A DNA stretch of 52,008 nucleotides from Acidobacteriota bacterium (lineage in GTDB: Bacteria > Acidobacteriota > Terriglobia > Terriglobales > Acidobacteriaceae), in NCBI GenBank assembly GCA_031296105.1, contig JARLGJ010000068.1, forward strand, positions 1 through 52,008, in the 5' to 3' direction. Below, piece after piece: positions 34,963 to 44,061 of this stretch. The first letter of the stretch is position 1; every line of letters starts with the position of its first letter. The position numbers and the translations under genes were made by a program. The notes under the pieces were generated by a model. That model made no database searches. It was not told the DNA's origin and worked only from the letters and a program-made list of their open reading frames with translations.

Positions 34963-35352
34963 TCAGGCGGGAAGCGTGGTATAGAGCGCGCGTCCGAGTT
35001 GCAATTCGATGTCAATATCCTTGAAGATCACCGCCGTCACGCCCTCCGGAACATCGGAGACCACGCCCGCGACACTGCGCGGAGCAGCCAGGACAATGAT
35101 GGGAACCTCGGTAAACAGTTCCATCTGGCGGATGCGCGCCACCAGTTCGGCTCCACCCATGCGCGGCATGGAAAGATCGGTGATGATGATGTCCGGAACA
35201 AAATTGTTGAGCACATCGAGCGCTTCCACTCCGTTGCTGGCGGCTTCCACGATGAAGCCCCGCTCTTCCAGGAAGCGGCAAACGCTGTGACGGATCAACA
35301 TCGAATCGTCCACTACTAGAGCAGTCTTCGGAATGGAAACAGAAAGATTCAT
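34963..35352 (-). CDS. Stand-alone response regulator receiver (CheY-like)
   Basis: The 129-residue protein is a single receiver domain: acidic pair in LVVDDSMLIRHSV, phospho-acceptor Asp in IIITDLSMPRMGG, and the conserved Lys in VIFKDID. The usual T/S of the switch motif is replaced by Ala in IVLAAPRS, which may change signalling. No output domain and no kinase are adjacent; the next gene in the same direction is a LuxR-type regulator without a receiver. Confidence 0.92.
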   Translation of the reverse strand: MNLSVSIPKTALVVDDSMLIRHSVCRFLEERGFIVEAASNGVEALDVLNNFVPDIIITDLSMPRMGGAELVARIRQMELFTEVPIIVLAAPRSVAGVVSDVPEGVTAVIFKDIDIELQLGRALYTTLPA

Positions 35353-35508
35353 GACGGCTTTGCGTATGAAATGTTTAGAGAACTTTCTAGATGATAAACC
35401 ACGGCGGCACGAATGAACGCACAGAAGAGTTAGTCAAAAGTAACCATTTGCTTGATCACGCACACGACCGCCCGAGCCTGGCAGAGCGGCGGCCCGGCGG
35501 CGTAAGGG

Positions 35509-35712
35509 CTACGCCTCGCCTATGTTGTCCTCAATCGCCATGTCCTTAAATTCACTGCTCTCAAAGACTTCTCGGCATTCCAGGCATTCCACGTACTCGG
35601 CATCTTCATCGCGCGAGACGACCTGGACCCTTGGGTGGCGACACTTTTGGTTCATGGAAGAACTCACTGGCTGCACTGGCGTGTTCTGAGGCGTCGGTAA
35701 CTGCATATCCAT
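35509..35712 (-). CDS. Small Cys/His protein, probable zinc-binding
   Basis: From the ATG at 35712 the protein has 67 residues. Its core reads CRHP ... VECLECREVFESSEF, giving a Cys-x-His and CxxC pair that could hold a zinc ion; an acidic tail follows. Function unknown. The start is decided by a promoter just upstream: the TTG that would extend the frame to 35781 is itself the -35 box, so translation must begin later. No neighbour in the same direction is close. Confidence 0.65.
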   Translation of the reverse strand: MDMQLPTPQNTPVQPVSSSMNQKCRHPRVQVVSRDEDAEYVECLECREVFESSEFKDMAIEDNIGEA

Positions 35713-35753
35713 ATTCAAAAAGAATTTGCCGCGAAACAGCGGCAGGTTGGGGT

Positions 35754-35781
35754 ATTTTAGCCCGCCCGTAAGGGAAGTCAA
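35754..35781 (-). promoter_or_regulatory. Strong sigma-70-type promoter
   Basis: On the minus strand TTGACT (35781-35776), 16 bases, then TAAAAT (35759-35754). Both boxes match the consensus at five of six positions. It would start a transcript about 35 bases before the ATG of the small Cys/His gene. Confidence 0.7.
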
Positions 35782-35977
35782 GAGCCTTCGCAGATTATTG
35801 AATTACCCTAATTTGCAAACCCCTGAGGATATGCCACCCTCATGCGTCTCATCCGTTTAACGCGCTCCAACGAGCCATGCGCCGATAATTCCGTGGTTTC
35901 GCAAGCGCGAAGCGTTCCCTGGCGTGCAACGAAAACCTTAGACAAGGTAGAATCGCCAGCATAGGCAGGAGGAAGCG

Positions 35978-36784
35978 GTGCCTTCATTACAAAGATTGGC
36001 GATGTGCACGGTGCTGGCCGCAGGTTTGACGGTGGCGCTCGAAGGACAGGTCTCCGCGCCGCAGGCAAAGCCGTCGGCGGATGACGCCGCCAAGGCTGTC
36101 GTTGCCGCTCACCCGGTAAAACACGCCAAGAAACGTGCTTCCAAAAAGCACGCCGCGCTAGTGGCCAAAAAGGAGCAGCCGGCGGCTCCGGCGCACGCCC
36201 AGCCGGTGATTCCGGCCACGCTGCTGAACAGCCCCGCCGTGGCCCCTGAGGTGACGCTGCGCGACGGGCAACTCTTCATCGATGCCCCGAACTCGAATCT
36301 GAGCGAGGTTCTCAGCGACGTTCGCCGGCTTCTGGGCGCCGAACTCGAAGGCCCCTCGCCGACCGAACGCATTGCCGTCAAACTCGGACCGGGCAGCCCG
36401 GAGCAGGTGCTGGGCGCGTTGCTGCAGGGCACGCCGTACGATTACATCATCGTGGGCCAGCCGGACGCGCCGCAGAAGATCACCCGCATCGTTCTCTCCA
36501 CGCCAGGCACGGGCGGGGACGCGGCATCGCACGCGGAGGCCGCTCACGACTCCGGCGCGCAAGGGGCAATGGCCCACCGCCGCGAGATGAATAATGGCGC
36601 ACACCGCGAGCCTCCGCCGGATGCGCAAGACTCCGGCGAAGAAAATCAGGAAGCCGACCAGCAGCCGTCCGACAATCAGCCTGCTGCGACCGACTCGCAG
36701 CAGCCCAAATCGCCCGATCAACTGCTGCACGATTTACAGCAGAAGAATCAGCCGCCGGGGCAGCAGATCTCTCCCAACAACTAG
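35978..36784 (+). CDS. Secreted protein with STN-like domain and Gln/Pro-rich tail
   Basis: The 268-residue product starts with GTG preceded by CAGGAGGA and has a signal-like N-terminus (LAMCTVLAAGLTVALEGQ). A Lys/Ala-rich segment follows (residues 45-75), then a compact domain (about 93-175: LRDGQLFIDAPNSNLSEVL, LGAELEGPS, IAVKLGPGSPEQVLGALLQGTPYDYIIV). This last resembles the short STN domain found at the N-terminus of secretins and TonB receptors. The last 80 residues are hydrophilic and low in complexity. It probably acts in the periplasm; partner unknown. Confidence 0.75.
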   Translation: MPSLQRLAMCTVLAAGLTVALEGQVSAPQAKPSADDAAKAVVAAHPVKHAKKRASKKHAALVAKKEQPAAPAHAQPVIPATLLNSPAVAPEVTLRDGQLFIDAPNSNLSEVLSDVRRLLGAELEGPSPTERIAVKLGPGSPEQVLGALLQGTPYDYIIVGQPDAPQKITRIVLSTPGTGGDAASHAEAAHDSGAQGAMAHRREMNNGAHREPPPDAQDSGEENQEADQQPSDNQPAATDSQQPKSPDQLLHDLQQKNQPPGQQISPNN

Positions 36785-36900
36785 AGCGGTTCCCGTGTAA
36801 CCATATCCGGTGTAAATAGTGCACTGCCGTCGCTCCCTGATGGACGCAGCGGCCATTGGCCATTGGCTTTGGGACGCAGCAACTTTGGAACCTCGCTAGG
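36781..36900 (-). repeat. Dispersed 120-base repeat, copy B
   Basis: Reverse-oriented partner of 14185-14304, aligning without gaps at about 76 percent identity. Its arms (GAGGTTCC on one side, GGGAACCGC on the other, minus strand) are inverted repeats. It fills the spacer between the STN-like gene and VKOR: it starts four bases before the STN stop codon ends and contains the VKOR stop codon. Confidence 0.75.
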
Positions 36901-37324
36901 CGCGCTTGCGATTCAGAAACAGGGCCGCGATGGACGCAATCTCGGTGACAGCGACAATGCCCGCCGAGGTCACGCACCAGATGCAATACACCTCCAGCAC
37001 GCGCGCCTCAATGTAAGTGAGGTAGATGGAAAACCCTACTGCGCCCGTGGTCAGCAGCAGCACCAGCCACCAGCGCTTGAAGAAGGCGCACAGGACGATG
37101 GCGGCGTAGCCCAGGATGCCAATTACCGCGATGGGAATGCCCTTAGCGTCCGGCTGGCGGAACGGGGGCGGCGGAAACTCCGCAAACGGGCTGTGATTTA
37201 CCACGCCGCAATCCCAGGTGGAGTTGATGTCACAGGGCGCCAGTCCCTCTCGATAGTGCTCGCGCAGAGCAAAACAACTGACGATGAGTCCGGCTAAGGC
37301 TAGGATGACGATAAGATTCCGCAT
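36896..37324 (-). CDS. Vitamin K epoxide reductase (VKOR) family membrane protein
   Basis: The 142-residue protein has four membrane helices and the VKOR cysteines: C31 and C39 in APCDINSTWDCG (loop pair) and C114/C117 in YCIWC (redox centre near the quinone). Bacterial VKOR passes electrons from periplasmic thiol oxidoreductases to quinone and so drives disulfide formation, replacing DsbB. The start at 37324 has GGAGG five bases upstream; the frame to 37522 is not used. A thioredoxin gene diverges from it, but that protein lacks a signal peptide. Confidence 0.93.
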   Translation of the reverse strand: MRNLIVILALAGLIVSCFALREHYREGLAPCDINSTWDCGVVNHSPFAEFPPPPFRQPDAKGIPIAVIGILGYAAIVLCAFFKRWWLVLLLTTGAVGFSIYLTYIEARVLEVYCIWCVTSAGIVAVTEIASIAALFLNRKRA

Positions 37325-37506
37325 GAGCCCTCCACGCCCATTGTAGCCAGAGGGGGGCGGGATGCGGCAAATGTCATTTTTCCGGGAACGGCAGGCCGCA
37401 TCGATTCTCCAGCCCAGTGCATCGAATGAAAGTGTTAGGATGGACTTTTCTGCTCGGCCGCCAGATGCGGCGCCTGGCGGACCGCCTAAAAAGTAATGGA
37501 GGAACA

Positions 37507-37836
37507 ATGGCAAGCAACGCAATTCTCGAGGTTACCGACGCGAACTTCGATCAGGAAGTTCTCAAGAGCGAGCAGCCGGTGCTGATCGATTTCTGGGCCA
37601 CCTGGTGTGGTCCCTGCCGCGCCCTGGCGCCGGTGGTGGAAGAGATTGCCAAGAGTTACGACGGCAAGGTCAAAGTGGTGAAGATGGATGTGGATCGCAA
37701 TCCGGCCACTCCGCAGCGCTACGGCGTGCGCGGCATTCCGACCCTGCTGGTCATCAAGGGCGGCCAGGTGCAGGAGCAGATTGTAGGCTTTGTGCCGAAA
37801 GAAACAATCGAGAAGGCGATCGATAAGCTCGCCTGA
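37507..37836 (+). CDS. trxA: Thioredoxin
   Basis: The 109-residue protein is a standard cytoplasmic thioredoxin: FWATWCGPCRALAPVVEEIA with the active-site WCGPC at 33-37, VDRNPATPQRYGVRGIPTLLV with the cis-Pro, and no signal peptide. It reduces disulfides in the cytoplasm. The ATG at 37507 follows GGAGG at four bases; the frame to 37417 adds no domain. It stands divergent to the VKOR gene across about 180 bases and has its own terminator. Confidence 0.96.
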   Translation: MASNAILEVTDANFDQEVLKSEQPVLIDFWATWCGPCRALAPVVEEIAKSYDGKVKVVKMDVDRNPATPQRYGVRGIPTLLVIKGGQVQEQIVGFVPKETIEKAIDKLA

Positions 37837-37861
37837 TTCGCCAATTACTTCTTTTGTGAGG

Positions 37862-37885
37862 AGCCCGGCGCAGGCCGGGCTTTTT
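37862..37885 (+). terminator. Intrinsic terminator after thioredoxin
   Basis: AGCCCGG (37862-37868) and CCGGGCT (37875-37881) form a 7-bp GC-rich stem followed by T residues. Confidence 0.9.
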
Positions 37886-38046
37886 GCGCTTTACGCCAGG
37901 AAATCACGAGCAGCTGCTTCTTATTCTCTGGCTAGTATTCGCTCCGGAATACTATCGTAACCTTGGTCAGAACTTCACAATTGTTGCGTGAGCTAGTCTG
38001 ACGTAGGCTGTTTCTCGATACAACTCGAACACGCGCGCGATACGGA

Positions 38047-40728
38047 ATGCTTTCTCAAAGTTACATGGAATTTCTCGAAGCACTGCCTGGACCGGCCTGG
38101 GTGCTCGACTGTTTTCTCCTTCAGCCGGCGCAGGGAAATGGGGCGGCACGCGAGTTGGCCGGCGGTTGCGATTTTGTTTCGCTCTTCGCGGCCGGACTCG
38201 ACTCGCAGTTGACGGCCCGTCTGCGCTCCAACGAGCGCCAGGTAAACTTCCTCGCGCGGGTCAAGAGCGATGGAACGACCTGGGCCTTCAGCGCCACCCA
38301 GTTGGAAGCCGCGTCGCGGCAGTCTGCGGCGCAACGTCTGGTGCTTGCCCAGCCCGCCGTTCAGCTTGACGTACCCACCGAGATCACCTTCGACGAACTG
38401 CTGGACTCTACCTTTGACGGCCTCGTGGTTCTCAACTCCGCCCGGCGCATTGTGCGGGTTAACCGCTGCTTTGAGGAGATGTTTGGCTACACGGCCGGAG
38501 AACTGTCGGGAGGCTCTCCGGCGATCCTGGTTCCGGAGAACCGGCAGCAGGAGTTCGAGGAGTCACTTCGCAAACTGGACTGCGGGGGCATTCACCAGAT
38601 GGAGACGCAGCGGCGCCACCGCCGCGGCCATTTGATCGATGTGCAGGTCAGCTCGCAGGCCATCCGCGCCGGGCGTTTTCGCGGCGGACTGGTGGTGATT
38701 TACCGCGATACCACGGCGGCCAATCGCAGTGCCCGGCAACGCAACCTGCGCGTTGAGTCCAATCGCATTCTTCGCGAGACGGTGTCTTTGCATGAGGCGA
38801 TGGCCGAACTGATGCCGGCCATCTGTGTGGCGCTGGATTGGGATGTGGCTCGCTTCTGGACTTCCTCCGGCGGCGCCATGCGGTGCGTCGAAAGCTACAC
38901 CCGGGCGAACCTCGCGGTTTCCGGACCTCCCGGTGCGAGCAGTGATTGCGCGGACAACCTGCGGTCCGCTTTTGAGGGAAGCACGGTCGAGATACAGAAC
39001 TTCGAGCCGGGAGAGAATTGTGCCAGCAATGCGGCTTGCGTTCTGCGCGACGGTTCGCAACTGGCGGTGCCGATTTTCGACGCGCAAAAGCATGTGCTGG
39101 GCGTGCTGGAGGTGTTCACCGTGCGCCGCGGCAACTACGAAACCGGCCGTCGCGAGGTGCTGGAAGACATTTGCGCCCATCTGGGACAGTTCATGACGCG
39201 TGCCCGCGCCGAGCGGGCGCTGGCGGAAAACGAGGTCCGCTTCCGTACCCTGGCTGAGACCGCGCCGGTGGCGATTTTCATCCACGACGACGGGCGTCTG
39301 CTCTACGCCAATGCCGCCTTCGAGGCGCTCACGGGATACTCCCGCGACGAGCTTGCGGGCGTGCCGCTGTGGCGGATGTTTGTCGAGGAAGACTCCGGCA
39401 AATTACGCGAACGGGCCCGGATGCGCACAAGCGGAAGGGACGTCGAAAAGCACTGGGCGGCGCGCATCCTGCGCAAGAACGGCGAGGTGCGCTGGATTGA
39501 CTACTCGGCTTCGCGCCTCCTGCTGGGTTCCGGGCCGGTGGTGCTGGCCGCCGCCACCGACTCCACCGAGCAAAGGGCCCTGGAGATGCAACTTCGCCAA
39601 ACGCAGAAGATGGAAGCCATCGGACGGCTGGCGGGCGGCGTGGCGCACGACTTCAACAACCTGCTCACCATCATAGGCTGCTGCAGCGAATCGATTCTGG
39701 CGCACCCCGGCCTCGATCCCGAGGTGAACCGCTATACGCAGGAGATCAGCCATGCCAGCGACCGCGCGGCGGCCCTGACGCGGCAGCTTCTCTCTTTCAG
39801 CCGCCACCAGTTGGTGGCGCCGCGGCACATCGATTTCAGCGAGGTTCTGCGCAGCACGGAACTGATCCTGCGCCGGGCGCTTGGCGAAGACATTGCGCTC
39901 TCCGTGGATTTTGCGCCGGGACTCATCATCCTGGCCGAGCCCAGCCAGATCGAGCAGGTGATTTTGAACCTGACGGTGAACGCCCGGGATGCGATGCCGG
40001 ACGGTGGCCGCCTCTCCGTGGCCGTGCGCCGGGCCGGCGCCGGAGAAATCAACGGGAAGGGTGGTAATCCGCTGGGCTATGCCGTGCTCTCGGTGGCCGA
40101 CAACGGCCGCGGCATGAGCACGGAGGTGCAGCAACACATCTTCGAGCCGTTCTTTACCACCAAGCAGAATGGCTCCGGCACGGGACTGGGACTGTCCACA
40201 GTGTACGGCATCGTCAAGCAGTGCCATGGCTTCATCAACGTGTGCAGCGAGACCGGTCGCGGCACTTCCTTCGACGTGTTCTTTCCCCTCGCGGATGGTG
40301 GGAGCGAACTGGCCGCCGATGCCGCACCCGCGCCGATGGCGCGCACGGGCGCGACCATCCTGCTGGCCGAAGATGAGGACGATCTGCGCGCGGTGCTGGT
40401 GGCGGCGCTGCAGCGCGCGGGCCATCATGTGCTGGCCGTGCCGGGCGGAGACGAAGCCATCCGCGAAGGCGAGGCACATGCGGGCGCCATTGACCTGCTG
40501 ATTACCGATGTGGTGATGGCCGGCATGTCCGGCCGCGAACTGGTGGACAAACTGGCGGTGGCGTATCCGGAAATGAAGGTGCTGTTCATCTCCGGATACA
40601 ACGAGGACACGGTGCTGCAAAAAGGAGTGGTGGAAGGGCAGGTGGAATTTCTGCAAAAGCCCTTCACCCTGCAAAAACTGACGCAGCGCGTGGATCAGAT
40701 TCTGAACAGCCGGAAAGACGCCGTTTAG
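38047..40728 (+). CDS. Hybrid sensor histidine kinase (PAS-GAF-PAS-HisKA-HATPase-REC)
   Basis: The 893-residue soluble protein has a PAS at about 117-225, a GAF-like domain at about 245-390, a second PAS at 395-512, the HisKA domain with H534 in [10 protein letters not shown], an HATPase ([33 protein letters not shown]), and a C-terminal receiver whose acceptor Asp is in [13 protein letters not shown]. No membrane helix is present, so it should sense a cytoplasmic cue. H and receiver Asp suggest a phosphorelay or a kinase regulated by its own receiver. No partner lies next to it. Its stop codon overlaps the convergent lexA stop by three bases. Confidence 0.94.
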   Translation: MLSQSYMEFLEALPGPAWVLDCFLLQPAQGNGAARELAGGCDFVSLFAAGLDSQLTARLRSNERQVNFLARVKSDGTTWAFSATQLEAASRQSAAQRLVLAQPAVQLDVPTEITFDELLDSTFDGLVVLNSARRIVRVNRCFEEMFGYTAGELSGGSPAILVPENRQQEFEESLRKLDCGGIHQMETQRRHRRGHLIDVQVSSQAIRAGRFRGGLVVIYRDTTAANRSARQRNLRVESNRILRETVSLHEAMAELMPAICVALDWDVARFWTSSGGAMRCVESYTRANLAVSGPPGASSDCADNLRSAFEGSTVEIQNFEPGENCASNAACVLRDGSQLAVPIFDAQKHVLGVLEVFTVRRGNYETGRREVLEDICAHLGQFMTRARAERALAENEVRFRTLAETAPVAIFIHDDGRLLYANAAFEALTGYSRDELAGVPLWRMFVEEDSGKLRERARMRTSGRDVEKHWAARILRKNGEVRWIDYSASRLLLGSGPVVLAAATDSTEQRALEMQLRQTQKMEAIGRLAGGVAHDFNNLLTIIGCCSESILAHPGLDPEVNRYTQEISHASDRAAALTRQLLSFSRHQLVAPRHIDFSEVLRSTELILRRALGEDIALSVDFAPGLIILAEPSQIEQVILNLTVNARDAMPDGGRLSVAVRRAGAGEINGKGGNPLGYAVLSVADNGRGMSTEVQQHIFEPFFTTKQNGSGTGLGLSTVYGIVKQCHGFINVCSETGRGTSFDVFFPLADGGSELAADAAPAPMARTGATILLAEDEDDLRAVLVAALQRAGHHVLAVPGGDEAIREGEAHAGAIDLLITDVVMAGMSGRELVDKLAVAYPEMKVLFISGYNEDTVLQKGVVEGQVEFLQKPFTLQKLTQRVDQILNSRKDAV

Positions 40729-41351
40729 TACTTGCGCAGCACGGCCACCACGCGGCCCTGCACACGCACGGATTCGGCGGGAACCATGATCGGCGCCATG
40801 GCGGCGTTGGACGGCTGCAAGCGCACCTGGTCGCCGGCGCGGTAGAAGCGTTTCAGCGTCGTCTCCGAGCCATGGATCAGGGCCACCACGATTTCGCCTT
40901 CCAGGGCGGTATCGGCCTTTTCCACCAGGACGTAGTCGCCGTTCATGATGTGCTCGTCCTGCATGCTCTCACCGCTTACCTGGAGGACGAACACGTCGCG
41001 CGAGCGGGTGAAGTCGGTGAGGGAGATGGTCTCCGGCGTCTCCACCTGCTCAATGGGCTGACCGGCGGCGATGCGGCCCACCAGGGGCAGTTCCAGAGAG
41101 CTGACGGTGGCCGGGCGTATCTTGGCGGGAATGCCGCTGGGAAGCGGAAGAACATCGATGGAACGGCTGCGATTGTAGTCGCGCCGCAGCAACTTTTTCG
41201 ATTCCAGATTGTTAATGTGCTTATGTACGGTTGCCAGCGAGCTCAGACCCATGGCCTCACCAATCTCCTCGAACGACGGGGAGTACCCGTGGGTCTGCAC
41301 AAAGTCGGCGATGAAGTCGTACATCTGACGTTGCCGTTTGGTCAAAGCCAT
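40725..41351 (-). CDS. lexA: SOS repressor LexA
   Basis: The 208-residue protein has the LexA winged helix at about 1-65 (YDFIADFVQTHGYSPSFEEIG), the self-cleavage bond Ala96-Gly97 in RIAAGQP, and the Ser-Lys dyad at S129 (SGESMQ) and K167 (TTLKRFY). LexA represses DNA-damage genes until RecA triggers cleavage. The ATG at 41351 has AAGGG upstream; the longer frame to 41693 is not coding. A dyad at 41368-41389 may be its operator. uvrA lies 7 kb away in the same window. Confidence 0.97.
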   Translation of the reverse strand: MALTKRQRQMYDFIADFVQTHGYSPSFEEIGEAMGLSSLATVHKHINNLESKKLLRRDYNRSRSIDVLPLPSGIPAKIRPATVSSLELPLVGRIAAGQPIEQVETPETISLTDFTRSRDVFVLQVSGESMQDEHIMNGDYVLVEKADTALEGEIVVALIHGSETTLKRFYRAGDQVRLQPSNAAMAPIMVPAESVRVQGRVVAVLRKY

Positions 41352-41367
41352 AGAGCCCTTTCCTGCG

Positions 41368-41389
41368 CAACTACGAATGGCTAGTATTG
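41368..41389. promoter_or_regulatory. Candidate LexA operator
   Basis: CAACTA (41368-41373), eight bases, then TAGTATTG (41382-41389) form an ACTA-N8-TAGT dyad about 20 bases upstream of the lexA start. The N8 spacing recalls the E. coli CTG-N10-CAG layout, but the motif is not one I recognise. Inference from position and symmetry only. Confidence 0.35.
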
Positions 41390-41514
41390 TGGCGAATGAA
41401 AGGCGAAGCGTCAAGCATGGGAATTCGGACGTATCGTCCAAGGTACTGCCGGACGCCAGTTTTACGCCCGGCCGGAATATGATGAAGTGCATTCTGCCAG
41501 AATAGAATTGCTCC

Positions 41515-43971
41515 ATGGGTGATGCCGCAAAACTGATCGAGCGTGCCGAGAAGCTCCTGGAAAAGGGCAAGCCGGAGCTTGCCCTGGCGGAATTTCGCTC
41601 GGCCGTCGATCTGGAGCCCACGAACGAAGCGCTGCTGCGCAAGACCGCCGACCTGAGCACGTCTCTGGCGCAGCTTGGCATTGCGTCCGACATGCTTCGC
41701 CGCCTCTTTGCGGCCTATGTGGAAAACAAGCAGCTTGGCGAGGCCGGCCTGGCATACCGCCGCTTGCAGCGCCTGAAGGCCCTGGAGCCGGAGATGGTGT
41801 TCCGTTACGCGGAACTCTGCGAGGCCACCAACCGCCGCGACGCCGCCGAAGCCTATCGTGTGGCCTTCGAGGAATTTCATCGTCTGGGCGATCCGCGGCG
41901 CTCCCTGGACAGCATCACCCGCGCTGTCGATCTCGACCCTCGCCTGGAGGATTACCGCGAGCAGGCGCGCATTGCCGAGGCCCTGCATGAGCGCGCGCTG
42001 GCCTCTTCGGCCTTGGTGCGCCTTGGCGTCATGCTGGAGCGCAGCGGACAAGACGCATCCAAGGCCTACGAGCAGGCTTATCAGGACGATTCCAACAACA
42101 TGGCCGCCCGCCTGGGGCATGGCAGTTGGCTGGTGCGGAAAGGCCGCCCGGCGGAGGCCATTGAGTTGTTGCAGCCGCTGGCCAGCTATCCCTCCAGCCC
42201 GGAGGAAGCGCGCGAACCCTATGCCCTGGCGCTGCTGGCCGTAGGCCGCGTGGAAGACGCCGAGCCGTACATATGGGGCATCTTCGAGCGCGATCCGAAA
42301 ACGCATCTCGAAACCCTGCATGAGGTGATTGGCGGGCTGCTGGACCGCGACCGGGTGGAAAAGGCCCTGGGGCTGGCGCGCCGCCTGGAAGAGTATTCGC
42401 GCAAGGCCGGACGCCGCTTGCAGTTCATGAGCGACATGGCGCAACTCGCCGGCCAGCATCGCGCCAGCATTCCTTTCCTGGAATATCTGGCCGAACTGTA
42501 TAACAGCGCCAACCGCGAGGTGGAGTACGCGCAGATGCTGGCGCATCTGTTTGACGCCTACTTTGCCGCAGGCAACTTTGCCCGGGCACTGGACGCTCTG
42601 GACCGCGCGGTGGACATTGACTCCTACGATGCCGAGCACAAGCGGCGCTTGGACAAGCTCGCTGGGCACGCGCCGGAAGACCGCCTGCAGGTGCTGGCCA
42701 AGCGCCTGGGCGTGGAGGCTCCCGCGCCGGTGACCGCCGTCAGCGCCGAGGAAGCGGAAGAAGCTCCCGCGCCCAAGGTGCTGGAAGACCTGATTCTACA
42801 GGCCGAGATCTTTTTGCAGTACGGCATGCGCGACAAGGCGGTGCAGAAGATCGAGCATCTCAAGCAGGCCTTTGCCGAAGAGATTTCCGGCAATGCCCGC
42901 GTGCGCCAGCTCTTCATCAACGCCGGACTGCCAGCGCCGGCCGAGCCGGAGAACGCTCCCAGCGGCCAGACGCGGGTCTCCGAAGAGATGGTGCGCTCCG
43001 CCGAAGTCAGCCGCATGATCGCCCGCCAGACCGATCCGCGCTCGGTGCTGGTGACGGCCGTCAACCAGATTGGCGCGCGCTGGCAGTACAGCCGCTGCCT
43101 GGCTGCGCTGGCCACGCCGGGCAAGCCGCCTTCGCTGGTTGTCGAATATTGTTCTCCGGAGGTGGCCAAGTCGGAGCGCGCGGCCATGGTGCGCCTGCTG
43201 GCTTTGAGCCAGCGTCTTACCTCCGTGGAACCCGTCTTCCGCGCCGCCGACGTGAGCATGGCCGAGGCATTGATGCCGATTCGCCATGAGCTGGATCGCC
43301 TGGGCATCACCTCGCTGGCCGTGGTGGCGCTCATCACCGAGGACACGCCGATCGGCCTGCTGATTGTGCAGCAGTGCGGCGCGCGCCGCCGCTGGTCGCC
43401 CGAGGACATGGAATTGCTGCGCTCGCTGGCCGATCAGATGGCGCTGGCCGTGCACGGCGCCCGCCTGCGCTCGCTGGTTTCCACCCTGGGCGTGGCGGAA
43501 GAAAAAACAGGATTGCTGAAGCGCTCGGCCTACACCGACTCAGTGCTCAGCGAACTGCGCCGCGAACGCGACGCGCAAGCCGCTCCCGGAACCCTGGCGC
43601 TGCTGCAGGTGAACTCTCTGACCAGCGAATCGCAGGACGAGCAGGCCATCTCCGAGATGGTGCGCACCCTGCGCTCCATTGCCCAGGACGAGGCCATGGC
43701 CTTCCGCTACGAGCGCGACACGGTAGCCCTTCTGCTGCCGCAGATGCAGGCCTCGCAGGTGGAGGTTCTGGTAAACCAGTTGCGCGAGGCACTGGAGCCG
43801 ATTGCCGTAACCATCATTGCCGGCATTGCGCCGGGCCCCGGACTGGGCGGCTTTGAGCCGGAGGACGCCGCCACCGAGTGGATCAACCGCGTGGTACGCT
43901 CTCTGGCCCTGGCCGGCGCGGCCGCGAAGCAATCCTGCATCCTGCCGCCGTCCCACCCCTCTACCGTTTAA
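41515..43971 (+). CDS. TPR protein with GAF and degenerate GGDEF-like domain
   Basis: The 818-residue soluble protein begins with repeated helical TPR-like units over about residues 1-400 (KGKPELALAEFRSAVDLEPTNE is a classic TPR), followed by an acidic, Ala-rich linker. A GAF-like domain occupies about 505-645. From about 655 the sequence follows the GGDEF pattern: TGLLKRSAY at 664 (in place of TGLxNRR), then RYERDTVALLLP at 731-742 where the active form would have GGDEF. The catalytic signature is lost, so it is likely a scaffold or sensor and not a cyclase. No membrane segment. Confidence 0.75.
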   Translation: MGDAAKLIERAEKLLEKGKPELALAEFRSAVDLEPTNEALLRKTADLSTSLAQLGIASDMLRRLFAAYVENKQLGEAGLAYRRLQRLKALEPEMVFRYAELCEATNRRDAAEAYRVAFEEFHRLGDPRRSLDSITRAVDLDPRLEDYREQARIAEALHERALASSALVRLGVMLERSGQDASKAYEQAYQDDSNNMAARLGHGSWLVRKGRPAEAIELLQPLASYPSSPEEAREPYALALLAVGRVEDAEPYIWGIFERDPKTHLETLHEVIGGLLDRDRVEKALGLARRLEEYSRKAGRRLQFMSDMAQLAGQHRASIPFLEYLAELYNSANREVEYAQMLAHLFDAYFAAGNFARALDALDRAVDIDSYDAEHKRRLDKLAGHAPEDRLQVLAKRLGVEAPAPVTAVSAEEAEEAPAPKVLEDLILQAEIFLQYGMRDKAVQKIEHLKQAFAEEISGNARVRQLFINAGLPAPAEPENAPSGQTRVSEEMVRSAEVSRMIARQTDPRSVLVTAVNQIGARWQYSRCLAALATPGKPPSLVVEYCSPEVAKSERAAMVRLLALSQRLTSVEPVFRAADVSMAEALMPIRHELDRLGITSLAVVALITEDTPIGLLIVQQCGARRRWSPEDMELLRSLADQMALAVHGARLRSLVSTLGVAEEKTGLLKRSAYTDSVLSELRRERDAQAAPGTLALLQVNSLTSESQDEQAISEMVRTLRSIAQDEAMAFRYERDTVALLLPQMQASQVEVLVNQLREALEPIAVTIIAGIAPGPGLGGFEPEDAATEWINRVVRSLALAGAAAKQSCILPPSHPSTV

Positions 43972-43996
43972 TGCCGGTTCTCCCCGTTGAATGCAA

Positions 43997-44016
43997 TAGC
44001 ACGCTGCTGCGTGCTA
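43997..44016. promoter_or_regulatory. Palindrome upstream of acyl ligase, operator-like
   Basis: TAGCACGC (43997-44004), four bases, then GCGTGCTA (44009-44016) form a perfect 8-bp inverted repeat about 45 bases upstream of the start codon. It could be a regulator site; it also resembles a hairpin, but no T-tract follows. Confidence 0.45.
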
Positions 44017-44061
44017 CACTTACGCGCATAAGCTTCCGCTATTTGGGGTTTTAGATATCAC

